Positions 1 through 5,676 of a DNA stretch of 6,770 bases are shown in pieces. The DNA comes from an uncultured bacterium. Its GTDB lineage: Bacteria; Bacteroidota; Bacteroidia; Bacteroidales; Paludibacteraceae. The notes under the pieces were generated by a model. It worked only from the letters and a program-made list of their open reading frames with translations. It did not search any database and was not told where the DNA came from. Every line of letters starts with the position of its first letter. The stretch's first letter is position 1. Position numbers and translations under genes: made by a program. The stretch spans positions 1-6,770 of the forward strand of contig CAMHCZ010000102.1 of NCBI GenBank assembly GCA_946183755.1, read 5' to 3'.

Positions 1-38
1 GCGTGAAGAAGTAATACAGCGGAATTAACAGAAAAAGC

Positions 39-69
39 AGGCGCTGGGTCTTTGGGCTCGGCGCTTTTT
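39..69 (+). terminator. Probable intrinsic terminator of an upstream plus-strand gene
   Basis: Bases 39-50 can pair with 55-66 around a TTTG loop (51-54), and the stem runs straight into five T (65-69). The outer part is solid (GCGC at 41-44 with GCGC at 61-64). The inner part relies on several G-U pairs, which would become A-C mismatches on the other strand, so the hairpin is directional for plus-strand RNA. The gene it would terminate lies off the left edge. Stop codons are present in all three plus frames between 4 and 28, so which one ends that gene cannot be decided. Confidence 0.6.
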
Positions 70-80
70 ATTTAAATTTG
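51..80 (+). promoter_or_regulatory. Putative Bacteroidota-type promoter for the lipoprotein gene
   Basis: TAAATTTG at 73-80 matches the TAnnTTTG -7 element known for the primary sigma factor of Bacteroides and relatives. TTTG at 51-54 lies 18 bases upstream and could be the -33 element; the usual spacing is about 19-21, so this half is weaker. Transcription would start near 86-88, giving a leader of roughly 20 AT-rich bases before the ATG at 106. No Shine-Dalgarno sequence is visible, as is usual in this phylum. Confidence 0.45.
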
Positions 81-105
81 CCTTGTTCAATTAATTATTA
101 ATGAT

Positions 106-630
106 ATGAAAAAGACGTATTTATGTATTGTGGCTTCGGCGTTGATGGCTGTCATGGGCGTGTCTTGCAGCAAGAGCGCGGAGTCTGCTGCTGACGGCGG
201 CGCGGCGGCTTCGGCTGATTCAGTGAAGGCTGATGCGGCAGTCGAGGAGGAAACCGTGTCTCAGAAAGGGCTGAGCGAGGAGGACGCCGTCATCATAGAG
301 TTCATAACCGACATGTATAACAACGAGAAATTCTCGGACTATGGCTTCCTGAACGAGCATTGCACGCCGAAGCTCAAGAAGAAACTGCGCGATAAGTACG
401 ACTACGACTGCGAGGACGGCGACTGCTATGCCGTGTGGCTGTTCAGAACCAGCCATCAGGACGGCACTTCAGACAGACACGAGATTGTAAAAATAGTTCC
501 CGAGGGCGACAACTGGTACACCTACGATTTCTACGACATGGGAATCAAGGGCAGAAACCGTGTCCGCGCGTTTGTTAAGGACGGTGTGGTGATGATGGAC
601 GATATTCTGAATATCCTGCAGGAGGAATAA
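106..630 (+). CDS. Small lipoprotein of unknown function (possibly DUF3828/NTF2-like)
   Basis: The 174-residue product begins with a type II signal peptide: MKKT, a hydrophobic stretch at about 5-17, and the lipobox GVSC with lipidated Cys21. Residues 22-55 are a low-complexity Ala/Ser/Asp/Glu linker that probably tethers the domain to the membrane. The acidic cluster typical of Bacteroides surface export does not directly follow Cys21, so a periplasm-facing position is the safer guess. The folded part (about 56-174) starts with a helix (DAVIIEFITDMY), then a basic TPKLKKKLRDK segment, an Asp/Cys-rich turn (YDYDCEDGDCYAVW, 98-111) and a C-terminal beta-rich part with aromatic residues (DNWYTYDFYDMG). 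This order resembles small DUF3828/NTF2-like lipoproteins of the Bacteroidales, but that is a low-confidence impression. The ATG at 106 is chosen because it gives an intact signal peptide. The gene stands alone between two terminators and converges on proS. Confidence 0.85.
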   Translation: MKKTYLCIVASALMAVMGVSCSKSAESAADGGAAASADSVKADAAVEEETVSQKGLSEEDAVIIEFITDMYNNEKFSDYGFLNEHCTPKLKKKLRDKYDYDCEDGDCYAVWLFRTSHQDGTSDRHEIVKIVPEGDNWYTYDFYDMGIKGRNRVRAFVKDGVVMMDDILNILQEE

Positions 631-648
631 TAGGGCTTGTGTGATATG

Positions 649-683
649 AAAAAATCCCGTGGAGAATATCCACGGGATTTTTT
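649..683. terminator. Bidirectional intrinsic terminator between the lipoprotein gene and proS
   Basis: A perfect 14-base-pair inverted repeat (649-662 with 670-683, 7-base loop) has a GC-rich core, TCCCGTGG/CCACGGGA. It is flanked by six A on the left and seven T on the right, so it works as a terminator read from either strand. It lies 18 bases after the lipoprotein stop and about 145 bases beyond the proS stop, in a convergent gap. It is the only classical terminator seen for the minus-strand operon. Confidence 0.9.
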
Positions 684-687
684 TGTT

Positions 688-717
688 TGTAGAGAAGCGA
701 TTAATCGCGTCTGTACA
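688..717. repeat. Imperfect palindrome A (REP-like element)
   Basis: This 30-base near-palindrome is centred on the 12-base perfect core GCGATTAATCGC (697-708). Its outer arms are TGTAGAGA on the left and TCTGTACA on the right. There are only two mismatched pairs, one of them G against G in the arms. It begins a few bases after the terminator. The arms are shared with the palindrome at 733-760, which suggests one family of dispersed intergenic repeats. Only the two local copies are visible here. Confidence 0.65.
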
Positions 718-732
718 TTTTTCGTGCGCGTT

Positions 733-760
733 GTAGAAACGGAGCACGCTCCGTCTGTAC
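733..760. repeat. Imperfect palindrome B (REP-like element, same arms as A)
   Basis: This 28-base near-palindrome has a perfect core of ACGGAGC and GCTCCGT separated by AC (739-754). The outer arms are GTAGA on the left and TCTGTAC on the right. They repeat the arms of the palindrome at 688-717, including the same G-G mismatch, while the core is unrelated. The two copies start 44 bases apart. The lack of a T tract after it makes a role as terminator unlikely. Confidence 0.6.
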
Positions 761-769
761 GCAGTATCT

Positions 770-819
770 GGTCGCTGTGGTTCGGCTTTGTTCGCTCACT
801 TCGGCTTCGCTCAGTGACC
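770..819. repeat. Inverted repeat with internal direct repeats next to the proS stop
   Basis: GGTCGCTG (770-777) pairs with CAGTGACC (812-819), with one G-U pair. The interior contains two related direct copies: TTCGGCTTTGTTCGCTCA at 781-798 and the shorter TTCGGCTTCGCTCA at 800-813. The end lies 8 bases from the proS stop codon, so the element would be in the 3' untranslated region of the operon mRNA. It looks like another dispersed intergenic repeat; a role in mRNA 3' end stability is possible but only inferred. Confidence 0.4.
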
Positions 820-827
820 GATTTGTT

Positions 828-2300
828 TTAATATGCTCTTGCAAAGATGACTCTCTGCTTAGAAGGCTTGCCGGTGAAGATGCAAGTGCCAGGAGTCTTG
901 TCGCCGTCCAGCGGAATGCAGCGGATAGTCGCCTTGGTCTCCGCCTTGACTCTCTCCTCGGTCTCGGTAGTGCCGTCCCAGTGGCAGAGCAGGAATCCTC
1001 CCTTTTCTATCTCCTCCTTGAACTCGTCGTATGAGTTCACCTCTCTTGTGTTGGCTTCTCTGTATTTGAGCGCTTTCTGGAAGATGTTCTTCTGCACGTC
1101 GTCCAGCAGAGCGACAATCTTTTCCTCGATGCCGTCCATAGAGACAGTCTCCTTCTCCATAGTGTCGCGGCGCGCTATCTCGGCAGTGCCGTTCTCGAGG
1201 TCTCTTGCTCCCATAGCTATTCTTACAGGCACTCCCTTCAGCTCGTACTCGGCGAACTTCCATCCTGGTTTCTTGGTGTCGTTGTCGTCGAACTTCACTC
1301 TTATGCCTTTTGCCTTGAGTCCAGCCATGATATTCTGAGCCTTCTCTCTTATGGCGTTTCTCTGCTCCTCTGTCTTGTAGATAGGCACGATGACCACTTG
1401 GTCTGGCGCGAGCTTAGGAGGCAGCACGAGTCCGTTGTCGTCGGAGTGTGTCATGATGAGCGCTCCCATGAGTCTTGTCGATACTCCCCATGATGTAGCC
1501 CATACGCTCTGCTCCTTGCCGTCCTTGTCGGTGAAGTGCACGTCGAACGCCTTGGCGAAGTTCTGTCCCAGGAAGTGCGATGTGCCGGCCTGCAGCGCCT
1601 TTCCGTCCTGCATCATGGCCTCGATGCAGTAAGTGTCCAATGCTCCAGCGAATCGCTCGTTGGCGCTCTTCACACCCTTGACCACAGGCACAGCCATGAA
1701 GTTCTCGGCGAAGTCGGCGTAAACGTTGAGCATTCTCTTTGCCTCTTCCTCAGCCTCTTCTCTTGTGGCGTGGGCTGTGTGACCCTCCTGCCACAGGAAC
1801 TCGGCAGTTCTGAGGAACAGTCTTGTTCTCATCTCCCATCTCACGACGTTCGCCCACTGGTTGCAGAGTATAGGCAGGTCGCGCCATGAGTGTATCCAGT
1901 TCTTGTATGTGCTCCAGATGATGGTCTCCGAAGTAGGGCGGACGATGAGTTCCTCCTCGAGCTTGGCCTCTGGGTCAACCACAACTCCGTTGCCCTCGGC
2001 GTTGGTCTTCAGTCGGTAGTGTGTCACTACGGCGCACTCCTTGGCGAATCCCTCCACGTGCTCCGCCTCGCGGCTGAGGAACGATTTAGGGATGAACAGA
2101 GGGAAGTATGCGTTGACGTGTCCAGTCTCCTTGAACTTGTCGTCAAGCTCTCTCTGCATTCTTTCCCAAATAGCGTATCCGTATGGCTTTATCACCATAC
2201 ATCCTCTTACGGCAGACTGCTCGGCGAGGTCTGCTTTTATCACGAGTTCGTTGTACCACTGCGAGTAGTTCTCGGCTCTTGATGTTAACTCTTTTGCCAT
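828..2300 (-). CDS. proS: Proline--tRNA ligase, archaeal/eukaryotic-type (ProRS type 3)
   Basis: This cytoplasmic class II aminoacyl-tRNA synthetase charges tRNA-Pro with proline using ATP. The 490-residue length fits the archaeal/eukaryotic-like ProRS, which lacks the editing insertion of the long bacterial type. Visible landmarks: motif 1 region with VNAYFPLFIP (62-71); the proline/ATP site segment IVRPTSET (119-126); motif 2 RTAEFLWQEGHTAH (164-177); motif 3 SWGVSTRLMGALIMTHSDDNG (270-290); an anticodon-binding domain from about 300 to 400 starting VVIVPIYK; and a C-terminal domain ending in the family-typical ARAY with a terminal Tyr. The zinc knuckle of this last domain is degenerate: Cys439 and Cys473 remain, the fourth Cys is replaced by Thr476 in CIFTGKPS, and no Cys is found at the second position. 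The ATG at 2298-2300 gives a normal N-terminus. It is the last gene of the minus-strand operon, 44 bases after apbE, with no promoter recognised in that gap. Confidence 0.97.
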   Translation of the reverse strand: MAKELTSRAENYSQWYNELVIKADLAEQSAVRGCMVIKPYGYAIWERMQRELDDKFKETGHVNAYFPLFIPKSFLSREAEHVEGFAKECAVVTHYRLKTNAEGNGVVVDPEAKLEEELIVRPTSETIIWSTYKNWIHSWRDLPILCNQWANVVRWEMRTRLFLRTAEFLWQEGHTAHATREEAEEEAKRMLNVYADFAENFMAVPVVKGVKSANERFAGALDTYCIEAMMQDGKALQAGTSHFLGQNFAKAFDVHFTDKDGKEQSVWATSWGVSTRLMGALIMTHSDDNGLVLPPKLAPDQVVIVPIYKTEEQRNAIREKAQNIMAGLKAKGIRVKFDDNDTKKPGWKFAEYELKGVPVRIAMGARDLENGTAEIARRDTMEKETVSMDGIEEKIVALLDDVQKNIFQKALKYREANTREVNSYDEFKEEIEKGGFLLCHWDGTTETEERVKAETKATIRCIPLDGDKTPGTCIFTGKPSKQRVIFARAY

Positions 2301-2344
2301 TGTCGTTCTTGTTTATATTTTTTGATTGTTTCTTGTGTTCAAAA

Positions 2345-3358
2345 TCATTTTGCGCTTTTCAGATGCTCCTTGAATCCGTCGGTGCAAGTCATCTTCTCTT
2401 TTCCGTTCTTGTCGAGGTATATGAAGTATCCTTCTATCTTTCCGTTCTTGCGGCACAGCTCGAGGCTTTTGTCGAGTCCCAGCACCATGCAGGCTGTGGC
2501 GTATGCGTCGGCGCTGATGCAGTCGTCGGCTATTATTGATGCCGACAGCAGCTCGTTCTCGGCTGTTCTGCCGGTCTTCGGGTCTATCTCGTGGCCTATC
2601 TTCTTGCCGTCCACGATTCTGTACTTGTGGTAGTTGCCCGATGTGCCCACGCTCTTGTTGTCGAGCCACATGATGTCCTGCAGCTCCTCGTTTGTGGCGG
2701 TGGAGTCGTCCATCGGCTTGGTTATGCCGATTCTCCAGTAGTCGCCTTTGCCGTTCACGCCCTTGGCTCTTATCTCGCCGCCTATCTCTATCATGTAGTT
2801 ATCCACGTCGTGCTTCTCAAGGAATTCGGCTATTATGTCGCACGAATATCCCTGCGCTATGGCGTTGGCGTCGAGCTGCACTCTCGGGTCGGCTTTTGTC
2901 GCCTTGCCGTTCTCTATCTTTATCTTGTCGTAGCCCACGAACGCCATCACGCTGTCTATCTTGGCTTGTGTCACTTCCTGCGGTGTGGCGTGGTTGAATC
3001 CCCACAGCTTCACGATTGGCGACACGGTGATGTCGAACGCTCCGTCGGTCTCGCGGCTCACTTCCATCGCTCTGTCGAACACTTTCATGAATACGGTGTC
3101 GGCCTCCGGATTCACGTCCTCGTTGTTGTTTATCTTGCTTATGGTGCTTTCCGCGTCGAATATCGACAGCGACTTGTTGAACTTGTTCAGCTCGTTGAGT
3201 ATCAGGCTGTCTAAATTCTCTGAGCTTTTGTATGTTATGTTGTAGAATGTGCCCTGTATCTCGCCGCTTGTCTTTATGTATCTCGGCTCTTGGCACGATG
3301 CCATGATCATGCCTATTGCGCCTATTGCGGCTAATGCGATAGTTGCGGTCTTTTTCAT
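2345..3358 (-). CDS. apbE: FAD:protein FMN transferase, ApbE family lipoprotein
   Basis: ApbE proteins transfer FMN from FAD to a Thr or Ser of exported flavoproteins such as NqrB/NqrC, RnfG or FMN-binding-domain proteins, using Mg2+. The 337-residue product carries a lipoprotein signal peptide (about 1-21) ending in the lipobox MASC with Cys22, so it acts at the periplasmic face of a membrane. Family features in order: SLSIFDAESTISKIN (63-77); TDGAFDITVSPIVKLWGF (104-121); LDANAIAQGYSCD (162-174), where the more usual GG is AN; EIGGEIRAKG (191-200); HEIDPKTG (256-263); and the C-terminal metal/flavin site SADAYATA with Asp284 and Thr288. All key positions seem intact, so it is probably active. 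The start lies 2 bases after the pyrC stop, implying translational coupling. No flavinylation substrate gene is visible in the window, so its target must be encoded elsewhere. Confidence 0.95.
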   Translation of the reverse strand: MKKTATIALAAIGAIGMIMASCQEPRYIKTSGEIQGTFYNITYKSSENLDSLILNELNKFNKSLSIFDAESTISKINNNEDVNPEADTVFMKVFDRAMEVSRETDGAFDITVSPIVKLWGFNHATPQEVTQAKIDSVMAFVGYDKIKIENGKATKADPRVQLDANAIAQGYSCDIIAEFLEKHDVDNYMIEIGGEIRAKGVNGKGDYWRIGITKPMDDSTATNEELQDIMWLDNKSVGTSGNYHKYRIVDGKKIGHEIDPKTGRTAENELLSASIIADDCISADAYATACMVLGLDKSLELCRKNGKIEGYFIYLDKNGKEKMTCTDGFKEHLKSAK

Positions 3359-3360
3359 GT

Positions 3361-4707
3361 TTATCTCTTGAAGTTAAGCAGTTTTCCGTGGCAGTCGTTT
3401 ATCGTTCCGTTTTCGTAAGCCACGTTTCCGTTCACCATTGTCAGCTCCACCTTGTTGTGCAGCTTCTTGCCGTCGTACGGTGTCCATCCGCATTTGCCTA
3501 TCACGTCGCTGTTGGTTATGGTCCATTCGTCCTTGGCTATCAGCACAAGGTCGGCGAAGTAGCCTTTTCTTATGTATCCTCTTTGGCTTATGCGGTAGAT
3601 GTCCGCCACGTTGTGCGACGTCTTTGCCACGATGTCCTCGATTCTCGCCTTGCCTTCCTCCACGAGTTCCAGCTCCAGCAGCAGTCCGTATTCTATTTCC
3701 GGTGTGCCGCTTGCCGCCTTCAGGCAGTCGCCTTCCTTCGACGTCAGCAGGTGCGGCGCGTGGTCGGTTCCTATCGTGTCTATAAGTCCTGTGCCGAGCG
3801 CCTCTATCAGTGCGTTCTGGTCGGCAGCGGTCTTAATGGCAGGGTTGCACTTCATTCTCGCGCCGAGTGTGTCGTACATCGTGTCGTTCAGCATCAGGTA
3901 CTGCGGACAGGTTTCTGCCGTTACGAGCTTGTCGGCCGCTTTGCCTTCGTCGAACAGCTCCAGCTCCTTCCTTGTGCTCAGGTGCATGACGTGCAGGCGC
4001 GCCTCTCTTTCGCGAGCGGCTTGCGTTATCTGCTTCGTGGCTATGTAGCATGCTTCCTCGCTTCTTATCACGGGGTGCATTCTTATCGGCACTTCGCGTC
4101 CGGCGTATTCAGCCTTCACGGCTTCGGTGTTTCTTCTTATGGTGTCCTCGTCCTCGCTGTGCACGGCGATGAGTCTTTTGGTGTTTCTCATCAGCCTGTC
4201 GAGCAGTGCAGGGTCGTTCACGAGCATGTTGCCAGTGCTTGAGCCGAGGAAGAGTTTCAGTCCGCATATCAGGTCGGTGTCGGTGCTTGTGGCTTCGTCG
4301 ATGTTCTCGTTTGTCAGTCCGAGGTAGAACGCGTAGTTCGCCACGGAGTCCTTCTCCGCTCTGCTTATCTTGTCCTCCACGTCGTGCAGGGTAGTGGTCT
4401 GTGGCTTTGTGTTAGGCATGTCCATGAACGATGTCGTGCCGCCTTTCACTGCGGCTCTGCTCTCATGCCAGATGTCGGCCTTGTCGGTCAGTCCCGGCTC
4501 TCTGAAGTGCACATGCTCGTCTATCACGCCCGGAATCAGCGTCTTGCCCCATGCGTCTATCACACGGTCGGCGTCTTTTTCTATTGCTTCGGGTGTTGTG
4601 TCCTTGCCTTCGAATATGTCGCTTATGGTCTCGCCGTCGGTCAGCACCGAGCCGCAGAATTTTCTGCCCTCGTTTACGATGGTGGCGTTCTTTATCAGTA
4701 TTCTCAT
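3361..4707 (-). CDS. pyrC: Dihydroorotase
   Basis: Dihydroorotase catalyses the third step of de novo UMP synthesis, the reversible cyclisation of carbamoyl-aspartate to dihydroorotate, in the cytoplasm. The 448-residue length and motifs fit the long amidohydrolase-type (class I-like) enzyme, not the short E. coli type. Metal and substrate residues seen: DEHVHFREPG (63-72, His65 and His67), MDMPNTKP (95-102, substrate loop), GLKLFLGSSTGN (149-160, with Lys151 as a candidate carboxylated metal bridge), AVHSE (His183), MHLST (His242) and GTDHAPH (313-319, Asp315). The C-terminus returns to the small beta domain with GYFADLVLI (382-390) and VNGNVAYENG. Allantoinase and dihydropyrimidinase are relatives, but the HFREPG and GTDHAPH pattern favours dihydroorotase. 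It starts 18 bases after the mannosyltransferase gene and ends 2 bases before apbE. From memory, the pairing with a DPM1-like glycosyltransferase recurs in Bacteroidota. Confidence 0.95.
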   Translation of the reverse strand: MRILIKNATIVNEGRKFCGSVLTDGETISDIFEGKDTTPEAIEKDADRVIDAWGKTLIPGVIDEHVHFREPGLTDKADIWHESRAAVKGGTTSFMDMPNTKPQTTTLHDVEDKISRAEKDSVANYAFYLGLTNENIDEATSTDTDLICGLKLFLGSSTGNMLVNDPALLDRLMRNTKRLIAVHSEDEDTIRRNTEAVKAEYAGREVPIRMHPVIRSEEACYIATKQITQAAREREARLHVMHLSTRKELELFDEGKAADKLVTAETCPQYLMLNDTMYDTLGARMKCNPAIKTAADQNALIEALGTGLIDTIGTDHAPHLLTSKEGDCLKAASGTPEIEYGLLLELELVEEGKARIEDIVAKTSHNVADIYRISQRGYIRKGYFADLVLIAKDEWTITNSDVIGKCGWTPYDGKKLHNKVELTMVNGNVAYENGTINDCHGKLLNFKR

Positions 4708-4725
4708 GGAATTTCTTCTTCGGGT

Positions 4726-5451
4726 TTACTTCTTACGGCGCATTCTCTTGAACTTCAGGCGGATGACTCCTATGAGCGCCTCGCTGAATATGCCTCCGGA
4801 CATCTTTGACACGCCTTTCACTCTGTTCACGAAGATTATAGGCACTTCCTGAATCTTGAATCCGAGCTTGTAGGCGGTGTACTTCATCTCTATCTGGAAT
4901 GCGTAGCCCTTGAACTTTATGTCGTCCAGGTCGATGGTCTCCAGCACGTTTCTTCTGTAGCACTTGAATCCGGCTGTGGTGTCCGCCACGTTGATGCCGA
5001 GCACGAATCTCACGTACTTCGACGCGAAGTAAGACATCAGCACGCGGCTCATAGGCCAGTTCACAACGTTCACGCCCGACACGTATCTCGAGCCGATGGC
5101 TACGTCGGCGCCGTCCTCTGCGCACGCTTTGTGCAGTCTTATCAGGTCCTTAGGGTTGTGCGAGAAGTCTGCGTCCATCTCGAAGATGTAGTCGTAACCC
5201 TTCTCAATCGCCCACTTGAAACCGGTGATGTAGGCTGTGCCGAGTCCGAGCTTGCCTTTGCGCTCGATGATGTGCAGCCTGCCGCTGAACTCGCCTTGCA
5301 GACCTTTCACGATGTCGGCGGTGCCGTCGGGGCTTCCGTCGTCGATTATCAGGACGTCAAAGTCTTTCTCGAGTCCGAACACGGCTCTTATTATGCTCTC
5401 GGCATTCTCCTTTTCGTTATAGGTCGGGATTATTACAACGCTGTCTGACAC
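4726..5451 (-). CDS. Polyprenol-phosphate mannosyltransferase, DPM1-like GT2 family
   Basis: This is a family 2 glycosyltransferase of the dolichol-phosphate mannose synthase type, expected to move a sugar (usually mannose from GDP-mannose) onto undecaprenyl phosphate at the cytoplasmic face of the inner membrane. In the 241 residues one sees VVIIPTYNEKEN (5-16), the nucleotide-binding IIDDGSPDGT (35-44), KGKLGLGTAY (65-73), the metal-binding EMDADFSHNP (91-100), GSRYVSG (120-126), TAGFKCYRR (159-167) and an IPI/F-VNR-KGVSKM region (204-217). There is no C-terminal membrane segment, as in human-type DPM1; the basic tail RLKFKRMRRKK may help membrane contact. The donor sugar is inferred from family only. 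The start codon is GTG (5451-5449): the frame has no ATG upstream before a stop at 5487-5485, and the GTG places the conserved IIPTYNE normally. It is the first gene of the operon, followed after 18 bases by pyrC. Confidence 0.92.
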   Translation of the reverse strand: MSDSVVIIPTYNEKENAESIIRAVFGLEKDFDVLIIDDGSPDGTADIVKGLQGEFSGRLHIIERKGKLGLGTAYITGFKWAIEKGYDYIFEMDADFSHNPKDLIRLHKACAEDGADVAIGSRYVSGVNVVNWPMSRVLMSYFASKYVRFVLGINVADTTAGFKCYRRNVLETIDLDDIKFKGYAFQIEMKYTAYKLGFKIQEVPIIFVNRVKGVSKMSGGIFSEALIGVIRLKFKRMRRKK

Positions 5452-5488
5452 TGTGTTATGATGTTTAAAGTGTTGATTTTCTTTTTAG

Positions 5489-5505
5489 TGCGATAAATAT
5501 TCGCA
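5489..5505 (-). promoter_or_regulatory. Short hairpin at the 5' end of the operon leader
   Basis: On the minus strand TGCGA and TCGCA form a perfect 5-base-pair inverted repeat around a 7-base AT loop. It begins almost at the transcription start predicted from the -7 element at 5514-5521. It lies about 40 bases before the GTG start, in an otherwise A-rich leader. It does not cover the start codon region. It could stabilise the mRNA 5' end or be an operator-like half-site pair; neither is shown. Confidence 0.3.
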
Positions 5506-5513
5506 TTAACTTG

Positions 5514-5521
5514 CAAAGATA
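5514..5521 (-). promoter_or_regulatory. Putative -7 promoter element of the minus-strand operon
   Basis: Read on the minus strand this is TATCTTTG, an exact TAnnTTTG element. A TTG (5539-5537) lies upstream but at only 15 bases, shorter than the usual 19-21, so the -33 element is uncertain. Transcription would begin near 5507, giving a leader of about 56 bases before the GTG start. The bases after the element (CAAGT) are the same as after the gpmA -7 element. Confidence 0.55.
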
Positions 5522-5618
5522 GCAAATTAAATTCCACAAGTCTTTAATTTGACGGCAGTTTCTGCCTTGCTCTTATGCTTAATTAATAGCGCCGTATCAG
5601 CAGGGGCGGGGCAGGGGT

Positions 5619-5652
5619 AAAAAAGAAGAGCGCCGATTGCTCAGCGCTCCTC
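5619..5652 (-). terminator. Intrinsic terminator after gpmA
   Basis: On the minus strand GAGGAGCGCTG (5652-5642) pairs with CGGCGCTCTTC (5635-5625) around the loop AGCAAT, an 11-base-pair stem with two G-U pairs. Six T in the RNA-like strand (5624-5619) follow directly. It lies 24 bases beyond the gpmA stop and separates gpmA from the downstream operon promoter. Confidence 0.9.
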
Positions 5653-5676
5653 CGTCAGTTATGAGAAAAAATCTAT

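Noticed and set aside
637..831. Small open frame downstream of the lipoprotein gene
   Set aside because: It runs through the terminator and all three palindromic elements, so it is not a plausible coding sequence.
2591..3214. A 207-codon plus-strand frame opposite apbE
   Set aside because: Antisense shadow of ApbE with biased composition and no family features. The ApbE motifs on the other strand are clear.
3343..4242. A 299-codon open frame on the plus strand opposite pyrC
   Set aside because: It is antisense to a fully convincing dihydroorotase. Its translation is rich in Val, His, Arg and Tyr with no recognisable domain, and its length is explained by the codon choice of pyrC.
5554..5566. 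GGCAG-TTT-CTGCC hairpin upstream of the operon promoter
   Set aside because: Only 5 base pairs with a 3-base loop, and no T run or known operator pattern. Too weak to annotate.
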